In this document: one piece after another, positions 24,793 through 32,579 of the stretch | Layout: every line of letters starts with the position of its first letter | Numbering within the stretch: the stretch's first letter is position 1 | Assembly: GCF_900117395.1 (NCBI RefSeq) | Contig: NZ_FPEG01000003.1 | Location: 620,001-684,000 of the forward strand | Reading direction: 5' to 3' | Source: Agrococcus sp. Marseille-P2731 | Lineage (GTDB): Bacteria; Actinomycetota; Actinomycetes; Actinomycetales; Microbacteriaceae | Length of the DNA: 64,000 nucleotides | The notes under the pieces: model-generated | The model's input: the letters and a program-made list of their open reading frames with translations, nothing else | The model's database searches: none | What the model was told of the DNA's origin: nothing | Made by a program: the position numbers and the translations under genes

Positions 24793-27002
24793 GGCGCACG
24801 ATCCGTCACCGGCCCTTCGGCACCGGGCACCCCTACGCGGTCGACACGGCCGCCCGCGAGCCCGCGATCCCCGTCGTCGGCGAGCCGCTGCGGCTGGGGG
24901 TGACGGCGAGCGACGGGATCATCGGCGTCGTCGCCGAGCTCGAGGCCGACGGCGTGGTGAGCCGCGTGCCGCTCGAGCGCGTCGTGCAGACATCTCGGGG
25001 CCGAGCGGTCGACGGCGGTCACCTCGCCGCTGCAGCCGCCAAGCAGCGCCGTGCCGCGGGCGGCTGGTCGGCGACCTTCACGCCTCAACCTGATCTGCAG
25101 CGGTACCGCTTCGTCGGGGAGGCGGCCGACGGCGAAGCGACGACGACGGGGTGGTTCGACGTGCGACCTGCGCGATGGCGCGCTGGTTCCCTCACGGAGA
25201 TCGGTCGCTCGCGCATCGTCGATGGCTCGGTGCAGGTGCTCGACGACGGTGCCGCCATCCACCGCGTGCGCTTCCAGCTCGTGCTCGCTCCCGGCGAGCA
25301 CGTCCTCGGCTTCGGCGAGCGCTTCGATCGCGTCGACCAGACGGGTCGCGCGCTCGACGTCATGGTGTTCGAGCAGTACAAGTCGCAGGGCGCCGAGGGC
25401 AAGACCTATCTCCCGATGCCGTTCGCGCACGTCGTCGGCGGCGACGGGTGGGGCTTCCACCTGCGCACGACGGCACGCTCCTGGTTCGACGTCGGCGGCA
25501 CCGACGCATCCGTCATGTCGGTCGAGGTGGAGACCGAGCTGCCGAGCGGTGCGGCGAGCGCGCTCGAGATCGAGTGCTTCGACGGCACGCCCACCGAGGT
25601 GCTCGATCGCTTCCTCGAGAGCGTGGGCCGACCGGAGGAGCTGCCGGAGTGGGTGCTGGGCCTCTGGGCCAGCGGCAACGAGTGGAACACGCAGGCCGAG
25701 GTCGAGCGACAGGCGGCGCTGCATCGCGAGCACGGCATCCCGATCAGCGCCATGGTCATCGAGGCGTGGAGCGACGAGTCGACCTTCACGGCGTTCCGCG
25801 ACGGGCGCTCCGCGGTGCGCGAGCACGGTCGGCCAGCCCGGCTCGCCGACTTCGCGTTCCCCGCCGAGGGCGCGTGGCCCGACCCGAAGGCGATGGTCGA
25901 GGGGCTCCGGGCCGACGGCGTGCGCACGATCCTCTGGCAGATCCCGCTCATGAAGATGCGTCCCCACCCGGTCGGCCAGGCGCGTGCCGACGCTGAGGCA
26001 GCGCGCGGCGCCGACGTCCTCATCCAGGAGCCCGGTGCTCGGGGTCTCGTGCCCTATCGAAACCGTGGCTGGTGGTTCCCGCTGTCGCTGATGCCCGATC
26101 TGAGCGATGAGCGCGCCGCGCGGTGGTGGACCGACCAGCGGCGATACCTCGTCGATGAGGTGGGCATCGATGGGTTCAAGACGGATGGCGGCGAGCACGC
26201 GTGGGGCCGGGAGCTGCGGTATCGCTCTGGCGCGACGGGCGTGCACGGCAATAACGCGTATCCGGTCGCCTACGCGAAGGCTTACGGCGACCTGCTGCGC
26301 TCGGCCGGCAAGGCGCCGGTGACCTTCTCGCGCGCCGGCTGGGCCGGCTCGCAGGCTCACGGCGCCGTGTGGGCAGGCGACGAGAACTCGACGTGGGAGG
26401 CGTTCCGCTGGTCGATGATCGCGGGGTTGAACGCCAGCGCCTGCGGATTCACCTATTGGGGCTGGGACATCGCCGGCTTCTCCGGCGACATCCCGACGGC
26501 CGAGCTGTACCTGCGGGCGATGGCCGTGAGCGCCTTCGTGCCGATCATGCAGTATCACTCGGAGTTCAACCATCACCGATCGCCCTCGCGCGATCGCACG
26601 CCATGGAACATCGCCGAGCGCACCGGGCACGATGAGGTGATCCCGCTGACGCGCGAGATCGTGGCGCTGCGGGAGCGACTGCGGCCCTACCTGGCGGATG
26701 CGGTGCGACAGTCGATCGCGACCGGTGCCCCGGTCATGCGGCCGATGTGGTTCTCGTGGCCGAGCCTCGTCGCGGAGGCGGAGCGCATCCAATGGCAGTG
26801 CGGCGACGACCTCATCGTCGCCCCCGTGCTCGAGCCGGGCGGCACGAGCGTCGAGGTGCGCGTGCCGGAGGACGGCTGGGTCGATGCGTGGAGCGGGCAG
26901 GCGGTGCCGGCAGGGCTGACGCAGCTGCATGCGCCCCTGGGGCGCACGCCCGTGCTGGTGCGAGCGGACGCCGAAGTACGAGACGCCTTCCTCGTCGACT
27001 AG
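24789..27002 (+). CDS. GH31 alpha-glucosidase/alpha-xylosidase-type enzyme
   Basis: The 737-residue protein is a glycoside hydrolase family 31 enzyme: N-terminal beta-sandwich to about residue 285, then a (beta/alpha)8 barrel from EWVLGLWASGNEWNT and C-terminal beta domains. The catalytic nucleophile is D466 in DGFKTDGGEH and the acid/base D531 in VWAGDENSTW. No signal peptide is present, so it acts on sugars inside the cell. With the GH15 enzyme and importer it would complete breakdown of alpha-linked glucosides. The ATG overlaps the preceding stop (ATGA). It is the last gene of the operon; the PadR promoter begins 2 bases after its stop. Confidence 0.92.
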   Translation: MRRTIRHRPFGTGHPYAVDTAAREPAIPVVGEPLRLGVTASDGIIGVVAELEADGVVSRVPLERVVQTSRGRAVDGGHLAAAAAKQRRAAGGWSATFTPQPDLQRYRFVGEAADGEATTTGWFDVRPARWRAGSLTEIGRSRIVDGSVQVLDDGAAIHRVRFQLVLAPGEHVLGFGERFDRVDQTGRALDVMVFEQYKSQGAEGKTYLPMPFAHVVGGDGWGFHLRTTARSWFDVGGTDASVMSVEVETELPSGAASALEIECFDGTPTEVLDRFLESVGRPEELPEWVLGLWASGNEWNTQAEVERQAALHREHGIPISAMVIEAWSDESTFTAFRDGRSAVREHGRPARLADFAFPAEGAWPDPKAMVEGLRADGVRTILWQIPLMKMRPHPVGQARADAEAARGADVLIQEPGARGLVPYRNRGWWFPLSLMPDLSDERAARWWTDQRRYLVDEVGIDGFKTDGGEHAWGRELRYRSGATGVHGNNAYPVAYAKAYGDLLRSAGKAPVTFSRAGWAGSQAHGAVWAGDENSTWEAFRWSMIAGLNASACGFTYWGWDIAGFSGDIPTAELYLRAMAVSAFVPIMQYHSEFNHHRSPSRDRTPWNIAERTGHDEVIPLTREIVALRERLRPYLADAVRQSIATGAPVMRPMWFSWPSLVAEAERIQWQCGDDLIVAPVLEPGGTSVEVRVPEDGWVDAWSGQAVPAGLTQLHAPLGRTPVLVRADAEVRDAFLVD

Positions 27003-27003
27003 G

Positions 27004-27036
27004 TAGACAACCAGACTAGATAGCCGTACGATCTAG
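27004..27036 (+). promoter_or_regulatory. PadR promoter with overlapping inverted-repeat operator
   Basis: TAGACA (27004-27009), 17-bp spacer and TACGAT (27027-27032) form the promoter. The minus-10 end is 7 bases from the ATG at 27040, so the mRNA is probably leaderless. A perfect 6-bp inverted repeat, CTAGAT (27016-27021) and ATCTAG (27031-27036), covers the promoter and is the likely autoregulatory PadR site. Confidence 0.75.
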
Positions 27037-27039
27037 TGC

Positions 27040-27414
27040 ATGACGACAGAGGGATGGCCGAGCGACTGGCTGCGGGGCGTGCTGGAGGTGTGCGTGCTGC
27101 GGTCCGTCGCCGCTGCGCCGACCTACGGCTACGCGATCGCGGCTGATCTCGAGGCCGCGGGCCTCGGCTCGATCAAGGGCGGCACGCTCTACCCGCTGCT
27201 GACCCGCTTCGAGAAGGCCGGCGTCGTCGCGCCCGAGTGGCGCACCGGCGAATCGGGGCCCGCCCGCAAGTACTACTCGCTGACCGAGCGCGGGCAGAGC
27301 GAGCTCGCGGAGCTCACCGCCCGCTGGTCGGCCTTCTCACACGTCGTCACGACCCATCTCGGCGAGCCCCTCGACGCCGAGCTGACCACCACCTCGCGAA
27401 AGGCGACCTCATGA
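27040..27414 (+). CDS. PadR-family transcriptional regulator
   Basis: The 124-residue protein is a PadR winged-helix regulator with the standard core WLRGVLEVCVLRSVA, YGYAIAADLEAAGL and KGGTLYPLLTRFEKAGVVAPEW, then KYYSLTERGQSEL. It probably represses its own two-gene operon; the partner membrane protein overlaps by ATGA. The transcript looks leaderless because TACGAT ends 7 bases before the ATG. PadR-plus-membrane-protein pairs of this kind usually respond to envelope or drug stress, but the ligand is unknown. Confidence 0.92.
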   Translation: MTTEGWPSDWLRGVLEVCVLRSVAAAPTYGYAIAADLEAAGLGSIKGGTLYPLLTRFEKAGVVAPEWRTGESGPARKYYSLTERGQSELAELTARWSAFSHVVTTHLGEPLDAELTTTSRKATS

Positions 27415-28121
27415 CCACGCACGACAACCTCGTCGACTCCTCCTGGCAGGAAGCCTTCATCGTCGAGCTGCGGCTGCGCGACGTCGACGGCCGCACCATC
27501 GGCGATGCGCTCGCGCAGGTGCGATCGCACTGCGCCGAGAGCGGCCAGACGATGCGCGAGGCGTTCGGCGAGCCCGAGTCGTATGCGCGGAGCCTCGAGC
27601 TGCCCGCGCAGCCGAGCAGCGGCGTCGGCCTCGTGATCGCACGGAGCGCCATCGGCCTCGTCGCCATGTTCCTGACGCTCTGGAGCTTCACCGCGTGGCT
27701 CGACGGCGAGGGGTTCACGCTCACCATCGGTCGGATCGTCGCCCTCGCGCTGCTGACCGGCGCGGTGCTCCTCATCGCTCGCGGGCTCGGCTTCATCGTG
27801 CGGCACCCGTGGTGGTCGAGCCTCATCATGGGCGCGCTCGTGGCGGGCGTGGTGGTCGCCGAGGTCGTGCTCCCCCAGCAGCTGGTCGTGCTGCCCGCGC
27901 TGGTCACGGGCGCGGTCGGCGTCGCCGCGCTGCTCGCCACCTCCGTCTGGGAGGCGCGCTCCTCGGCCACCGATGACGACCCGGTCGTCGACCCGGTCTC
28001 GGATCAGGATGAGCACTCGGGCCGCGCTGGCCGCGTGCTGCTCGCGCTCACGCCCTGGGTGCTCCCGATCGCCACGGCCGCGGTGCTGCTGGGCGCCTGG
28101 CTGATGCACCAGCTCGTCTGA
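27411..28121 (+). CDS. Membrane protein with HAAS-like N-terminal region, PadR partner
   Basis: The 236-residue protein has a soluble N-terminal region (about 1-65) resembling the HAAS/DUF1700 module that accompanies PadR regulators (ELRLRDVDGRTIGDALAQV...FGEPESYARSL), followed by about five membrane helices and an acidic loop (DDDPVVDPVSDQDEHSG). Such proteins are thought to signal to the PadR partner or to form part of an envelope response. The function is unknown. The ATG at 27411 overlaps the regulator stop. Confidence 0.75.
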   Translation: MTTHDNLVDSSWQEAFIVELRLRDVDGRTIGDALAQVRSHCAESGQTMREAFGEPESYARSLELPAQPSSGVGLVIARSAIGLVAMFLTLWSFTAWLDGEGFTLTIGRIVALALLTGAVLLIARGLGFIVRHPWWSSLIMGALVAGVVVAEVVLPQQLVVLPALVTGAVGVAALLATSVWEARSSATDDDPVVDPVSDQDEHSGRAGRVLLALTPWVLPIATAAVLLGAWLMHQLV

Positions 28122-28129
28122 GCGGACCC

Positions 28130-28228
28130 GGCTTCGACACGCTCGGCGCCTGCGGCGCGGAGCGGCTCAGCCAGCGGCTCGACGGCTGAGCCGGTCTGCG
28201 CCCGCAGGGCGCAGACCGTGTCGAAGCC
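28130..28228. repeat. 99-bp element with 12-bp terminal inverted repeats, family B
   Basis: Perfect inverted repeats GGCTTCGACACG (28130-28141) and CGTGTCGAAGCC (28217-28228) flank 75 bp that contain GGCTGAGCCGGTC and GCGCCCGCAGGGCGC, sequences shared with the tandem array at 17295-17396. It fills the whole gap between convergent genes. It may be a miniature mobile element or a domesticated terminator. Confidence 0.75.
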
Positions 28229-28232
28229 CCCG

Positions 28233-28904
28233 TCAGCCAGCGACCTCCTGCCGCCGCACGATCTCGGCGATCCAGATCGGCGCGAACGGCGAGGTGCAGT
28301 TCGGCGGCGTCGGGTAGTCCTTCAGCACCTCGAGTCGCTCGCCGATCGCGACCGCCCGTTCGCGCAGCTCGGGGTGCGAGATGCCGATCTGCGCGAGGCA
28401 GTGGTTCATCGCCCACTGCTTGCGCTCTGGCGCATCGACCAGCTCCGCCTCGATCTGATCGAGCAGCCCCACCAGGTCGAGGCCGGCCGGCGACTTCGCG
28501 ACCCGGTCGATCGTCAGTGCCCAGCCGGCGCTCGCGACCACCGCATCCGCGTCGTCGAACCACCGCACGCGCAGCGCCTCGACGTGCGGCGACCTCTTGA
28601 CGACGTAGCTCACGAGCCAGTCGTGCACCTTGGGCGCGCGAGCCTCCCGCAGCATCGCGTCGAGCTCATCGGCCGCGAAGGCCTTCGGCCGGCAGACGAG
28701 CAGCGCGAGCAGCCGCGCCGGCGTCTCGCCGGTCGCCCACAGCTCGAGCGCGAGCTCGTGATCGGTCTTGAGCCGCTTCGCGATCGCGCGCAGCTTCGAC
28801 AGGTTGATGCCGTGGTCGTCGCCGTGCCGCTCGTTGACCTCGCGCATGCGCGGATCCTCGAGCGCTGCGAGCTCTGCCTGCAGCGCCGCCACCGTCTCGG
28901 TCAT
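28233..28904 (-). CDS. DNA alkylation repair protein (AlkD-like)
   Basis: The 223-residue protein is an all-helical HEAT-repeat AlkD/AlkC-family DNA glycosylase that removes N3- or N7-alkylated purines. Recognisable segments are NLSKLRAIAKRLKTDHELALELWATG, VHDWLVSYVVKRSPHVEAL and RKQWAMNHCLAQIGI. It is close to the usual 220-240 residues. The ATG at 28904 (MTETVAAL) is preceded by GAGGAGG at normal spacing, which favours it over an upstream in-frame start. It is divergent from the acyl-CoA ligase. Confidence 0.88.
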   Translation of the reverse strand: MTETVAALQAELAALEDPRMREVNERHGDDHGINLSKLRAIAKRLKTDHELALELWATGETPARLLALLVCRPKAFAADELDAMLREARAPKVHDWLVSYVVKRSPHVEALRVRWFDDADAVVASAGWALTIDRVAKSPAGLDLVGLLDQIEAELVDAPERKQWAMNHCLAQIGISHPELRERAVAIGERLEVLKDYPTPPNCTSPFAPIWIAEIVRRQEVAG

Positions 28905-28984
28905 CGTGGCCTCCTCGCCGTGGTGACGCCAGCATACGAGCGGATGCGCATGCACGGCTCAGCCGGGTCGAGCAGAATCGAAGC

Positions 28985-30679
28985 ATGAGCCTCTTCGACG
29001 ACCGGCCTTGGCTGTCCTCCTACGCGGAGGGGGTGCCGCGCGACATCCCGGACGTCACCGAGACGCTCGTCGACATGATCGAGGGCTCGATCACAGAGCA
29101 TCGCCGCGCCGTCGCGCTCGACTTCTTCGGCGAGACGCTGACCTATGCCGAGCTCGGCGAGGCGATCGAGCGCGCGGCCGGCGGTCTGCGCAAGCTCGGC
29201 GTGGAGGCTGGCGACCGCGTCGCCATCGTGCTGCCGAACTGCCCGCAGCACCTGATCGCCTTCTACGCCGTGCTCCGGCTCGGCGCGATCGTGGTCGAGC
29301 ACAACCCGCTCTACACCGAGCGCGAGCTGCGCCACCAGTTCGAGGATCACGGCGCCACCGCGGCGATCGTGTGGGACAAGGTGGCGCCCGCCGTGCTCGA
29401 CTTCCCGAGCGACCTCGGCGTCGCGCACGTCGTGTCGGTCGACGTCACCCGAGCGATGCCCTGGCGCACGCGCGCGGCGCTGCGCCTCCCGATCGCCAAG
29501 GCGCGCGAGTCGCGAGCAGCGCTGACGAGCGCCGAGCTGGCGCCGGGGGCGGTCGACTGGCCGCAGGTGGCCGAGGCCAAGCGCATCTCGCGCTCGCACC
29601 CGCGCCCGGCGGTCGACGACATCGCCGTGCTGCAGTACACGAGCGGCACCACCGGCCGGCCCAAGGGCGCGATCCTCACGCACCGCAACCTGCGCGCCAA
29701 CGCCGCGCAGGGGCAGGCGTGGGTGCCCGGGCTGCAGCCCGGCCGCGAGGTCGTCTATGCCGTGCTGCCCATGTTCCACGCCTACGGCCTCACGCTGTGC
29801 GCGACGTTCGCCATGAGCATCGGCGCGCGCCTCGTGCTGTTCCCGAAGTTCGACCCGGCGCTTGTGCTGAAGGCCATGCGCTCGGCGCCCGCCACCTTCC
29901 TGCCCGCGGTGCCGCCGATCTACGAGCGGCTCGCGAAGGCCGCCGGCGAGCAGGAGGTGAGCCTGCGCAGCATCCGCTTCGCGATCTCTGGCGCGATGAG
30001 TTTGCCCGTCTCGACGGTCGAGCTGTGGGAGGAGGCATCCGGAGGGCTGCTCATCGAGGGCTACGGCATGACCGAGACCTCGCCCGTCGCGATCGGCAAC
30101 CCGATGGGTCCGTCGCGGCGCCCTGGAGCCGTCGGCGTGCCCTTCCCAAGCACGCGGATGCGGGTGATCGACCCCGAGGATCCCACCGTCGACCGCGGTC
30201 CCGACGAGGAGGGCGAGCTGCTGCTGAGCGGACCGCAGGTGTTCTCCGGCTACTGGAACCGGCCGGAGGAGACGCGCGAGACCCTGCTCGACGGCGGCTG
30301 GCTGCGCACCGGCGACCTCGTGCGCGTCGACGCCGACGGCTTCGTCACGATCGTCGACCGCCGCAAGGAGCTCATCATCACGGGCGGCTTCAACGTTGCG
30401 CCCTCGGAGGTCGAGGAGGCGCTCGTCTCGCACCCCTCGGTCGCGGAGGCCGCGGTGGTGGGGCTGCCGAGCCCGAGCGGCGGCGAGACGGTGGTCGCCG
30501 CCGTCGTGCTGACGCCCGGCGCCGAGCCGGATCTCGAGGAGATCCGCGAGCACGCCAGGCTGCGGCTCACGGCATACAAGGTGCCTCGCGGCATCGAGGT
30601 GGTCGAGGATCTGCCTCGCTCGCTCATCGGCAAGGTGCTGCGGCGCGAGGTGCGCGAGCGCTTGCAGGCGGCGCAGTAG
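28985..30679 (+). CDS. AMP-forming acyl-CoA ligase
   Basis: The 564-residue protein is a long-chain fatty-acid-CoA ligase-type adenylating enzyme. The P-loop motif is LQYTSGTTGRPKGAILTH, the acyl/adenylate motif is GYGMTETSP, the hinge region is GWLRTGDLVRVDADGF and DRRKELIITGGFNV, and the catalytic lysine is in LIGKVLRREV. It activates a carboxylic acid with ATP and CoA. Length and motif order are normal. The ATG at 28985 follows a weak ribosome site. A perfect hairpin starts within the stop codon. Confidence 0.93.
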   Translation: MSLFDDRPWLSSYAEGVPRDIPDVTETLVDMIEGSITEHRRAVALDFFGETLTYAELGEAIERAAGGLRKLGVEAGDRVAIVLPNCPQHLIAFYAVLRLGAIVVEHNPLYTERELRHQFEDHGATAAIVWDKVAPAVLDFPSDLGVAHVVSVDVTRAMPWRTRAALRLPIAKARESRAALTSAELAPGAVDWPQVAEAKRISRSHPRPAVDDIAVLQYTSGTTGRPKGAILTHRNLRANAAQGQAWVPGLQPGREVVYAVLPMFHAYGLTLCATFAMSIGARLVLFPKFDPALVLKAMRSAPATFLPAVPPIYERLAKAAGEQEVSLRSIRFAISGAMSLPVSTVELWEEASGGLLIEGYGMTETSPVAIGNPMGPSRRPGAVGVPFPSTRMRVIDPEDPTVDRGPDEEGELLLSGPQVFSGYWNRPEETRETLLDGGWLRTGDLVRVDADGFVTIVDRRKELIITGGFNVAPSEVEEALVSHPSVAEAAVVGLPSPSGGETVVAAVVLTPGAEPDLEEIREHARLRLTAYKVPRGIEVVEDLPRSLIGKVLRREVRERLQAAQ

Positions 30680-30701
30680 CGGCCGCGTCCGCCGCGGCCG
30701 C
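30679..30701. terminator. Hairpin between convergent genes
   Basis: A perfect 9-bp stem, GCGGCCGCG (30679-30687), 5-base loop and CGCGGCCGC (30693-30701), begins at the last base of the ligase stop codon and ends 8 bases before the convergent gene end. It is probably a bidirectional terminator. Confidence 0.65.
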
Positions 30702-30709
30702 CGCCCGCC

Positions 30710-31111
30710 CTACTCCTCGAGCCCGAAGTTGCGCCCCCACCACTTCTGCGGCCGGATCACGAACGCGACGAACCCCTCGCGCTCGCCGTAGGGCTTGCCC
30801 TCGTACTTCTGCGAGAGCCGATCGACGATGACCATGCCCTCCTCGCCCTCGACGCGCTCGACGACCTCGCCCCGCACGGTCGCCATCACGTAGGGGTCGT
30901 CGGGCGAGGTGATCGAGAGCGCGACGCGCGGGTCGCGCGTGACGTTGCGATCCTTGCGCGAACCGGCGGTCGTGAAGAACACCAGCTGATCCTCGCCGTG
31001 TCGGTCGATCCAGAGCGGCACGACCTGCGGCGAGCCGTCGGGCTGCAGGGTCGCGAGGTGCGCGACCGCAGCCGTCGAGAAGTGGTGGGCGAGCTCGTCC
31101 CATGCCTGCAT
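30710..31111 (-). CDS. PPOX-class (F420/FMN split-barrel) protein
   Basis: The 133-residue protein is a pyridoxamine-5-phosphate-oxidase-like split barrel of the actinobacterial F420-dependent class: AVAHLATLQPDGSPQVVPLWI, then FFTTAGSRKDRNVTRDPRVALSI and a C-terminal WWGRNF. Family members reduce substrates with F420H2 or act as flavin-binding scavengers. The ATG at 31111 is the family start. With the genes at 2595 and 9439, it suggests F420 use by this organism, although no F420 biosynthesis gene is in the window. Confidence 0.87.
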   Translation of the reverse strand: MQAWDELAHHFSTAAVAHLATLQPDGSPQVVPLWIDRHGEDQLVFFTTAGSRKDRNVTRDPRVALSITSPDDPYVMATVRGEVVERVEGEEGMVIVDRLSQKYEGKPYGEREGFVAFVIRPQKWWGRNFGLEE

Positions 31112-31210
31112 CGGATGCGTCCCTCTCGTTCGAGCGCGCGATGGTCGTCACAGCGCGCGGTCAGCGTATCCGGCACGGCCGAAGGGCAGCCCCGGCACCT
31201 GGCGGGCGGC

Positions 31211-32008
31211 TCAGCTGCGCTCTGACCTGCGAGCGTCGAGCGCGAACCGAGCCGTGTGCACCGCCCCGTCGACCTGGAAGTCGAAGAACAACCAGTAGCG
31301 GCCGGCGGTCGGGGCCTGTGCGTGGAACACGACGTCGGGGCCGCTCAGATCCCCGGCGGACGGCTCGGACCCCTCGGGGTGCACGTGCAGGTAGCCGAGG
31401 TCGCCCTCGCGGAGCGCCACGAGGTGGCCGAAGGCGCCCAGGTACGGCTCCAGCGAGCGCACCGCGCTTCCCTCGCGCTCGACGGTGATCGTCAGCGGTC
31501 CCGAGCCCCCGACGAGGAGATCTCCGGTGACGGTGACGTCGAAGCCCCCGGCTCGGCTGGTGGAGGAGGGGGCTCGATCGAGCCCAGGCTCGAGCATGCC
31601 CGGCACCTGCACGAGCCTGCTGAGCACCACCGATCCCGCATCGTTCGCGCCTTCGCCCGGCGCGAAGTCCACGAACACGCGGTATGCGCCCGCGGCAGAC
31701 CACTGCCACGGCAGGCTCCACCACCCGGTCGCGCGATCGAGCACGGGGTGGACGTGCTGGAAGTGCTCGCCGTCCGTCCGCACCACGATCAGGTGCAGCT
31801 CCCGCTCATGGGCCTTCGCGAACGACCGCACCGGCCGCCCGACTGCATCCTCGATGCGGAAGCCGAGCTGCCCCGGGACGCCAGCAGCGGCCGGAGCCTC
31901 GACGACCGAGAGGCTGAACCCCCGATCGGCGACCGCGAGCCCGCCGACGGGCATCTCGTGACCGTGCCCCTCGTGCGATGACTCTGTGCTGGTCTCTGCG
32001 TGCTGCAT
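31211..32008 (-). CDS. Copper/heavy-metal-associated beta-sandwich protein, soluble form
   Basis: The 265-residue protein starts with a His-rich stretch (TSTESSHEGHGHEMP) and continues with two beta-sandwich repeats: HERELHLIVVRTDGEHFQHVHPVLD and later PYLGAFGHLVALREGDLGYLHVHPEG, ending GRYWLFFDFQVDGAVHTARF. This resembles the exported copper-handling proteins that accompany actinobacterial copper systems, which normally have an N-terminal membrane segment. None is visible here, so it appears cytoplasmic or is a shortened form. The ATG at 32008 follows GGAG. The palindrome upstream is a CsoR-type copper operator, which supports a metal role. Confidence 0.75.
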   Translation of the reverse strand: MQHAETSTESSHEGHGHEMPVGGLAVADRGFSLSVVEAPAAAGVPGQLGFRIEDAVGRPVRSFAKAHERELHLIVVRTDGEHFQHVHPVLDRATGWWSLPWQWSAAGAYRVFVDFAPGEGANDAGSVVLSRLVQVPGMLEPGLDRAPSSTSRAGGFDVTVTGDLLVGGSGPLTITVEREGSAVRSLEPYLGAFGHLVALREGDLGYLHVHPEGSEPSAGDLSGPDVVFHAQAPTAGRYWLFFDFQVDGAVHTARFALDARRSERS

Positions 32009-32058
32009 GGTGCTCTCCACCCTCCTCGCTCGCCGCAGCGGGAGCGGCGGCGGTCGCC

Positions 32059-32087
32059 AGCATACCCCTAGGGGGTATGCGCGGCAA
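32059..32087 (-). promoter_or_regulatory. Promoter with CsoR-type copper operator in the spacer
   Basis: On the minus strand TTGCCG (32087-32082), a 17-bp spacer and TATGCT (32064-32059) form a promoter for the gene at 32008. The palindrome GCATACCCC-TAG-GGGGTATGC (32060-32080) has perfect 9-bp arms and occupies the spacer and minus-10. ATACCCC-TA-GGGGTAT-type dyads are the known operators of CsoR copper-sensing repressors. Confidence 0.82.
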
Positions 32088-32104
32088 GAGCGCCGACCAT
32101 GGCA

Positions 32105-32464
32105 TCAGGGCTCGATGACGAGCTCCGCGATCCGCTCGCCCTCGAGCCGGAAGTGGAAGCGCAGGTCGGCCTCGCCTCCCGGGAAGTCACCCTGCAGATG
32201 CGCGTGGACGGTCCACCGCTGCGGGCCGTCAGCGACCTGCGCCGTGTAGGTCGTCGTGTAGGTGTACTCGCTGGCCGCCGTGAGCAACCACGTCCGGATC
32301 GCATCGCGGCCCAGATGCTCGATGCCTTCGTCTCGCACCCTGGCGTCCCCGGCGAAGCCGGTGTCCGGCAGTGCCGACCGCGAGGCCGGGTCGACCGCAT
32401 CGAGATAGCGGAGGATCGCCGATGGGAGCTGGTCGCGGTCGAAGGGCTGGAGTGCGGTGCTCAT
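32105..32464 (-). CDS. SnoaL/NTF2-like protein
   Basis: The 119-residue protein has the cone-shaped NTF2-like pattern: a helical N-terminus (LPSAILRYLDAVD), a central GIEHLGRDAIRTWLLTA and paired beta strands ending RFHFRLEGERIAELVIEP. Members are isomerases, hydrolases or ligand-binding scaffolds; no specific role can be given. The ATG at 32464 is divergent from the MerR regulator at 32580, and a MerR-type promoter with a 19-bp spacer points at this gene, so it is probably the regulated target. Confidence 0.75.
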   Translation of the reverse strand: MSTALQPFDRDQLPSAILRYLDAVDPASRSALPDTGFAGDARVRDEGIEHLGRDAIRTWLLTAASEYTYTTTYTAQVADGPQRWTVHAHLQGDFPGGEADLRFHFRLEGERIAELVIEP

Positions 32465-32520
32465 GCGGAGCTCGCTTCCTGAAGTCGGTGTGGTCGGGTC
32501 GATGGGGGGCCTCTGCCCTC

Positions 32521-32572
32521 ATCGTGGGGATTCCCCCAAGGGGAAGGTCAAGTGCCGCTCCGCGCCTAGGAT
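32521..32572. promoter_or_regulatory. Divergent MerR-type promoter and leaderless minus-10
   Basis: On the minus strand TTGACC (32551-32546), a 19-bp spacer and CACGAT (32526-32521) form a MerR-type promoter towards the NTF2-like gene. The spacer contains the dyad TTCCCC-CAA-GGGGAA (32531-32545). On the plus strand TAGGAT (32567-32572) ends 7 bases before the GTG of the MerR gene, so that transcript is probably leaderless. Confidence 0.65.
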
Positions 32573-32579
32573 CGTCGAC

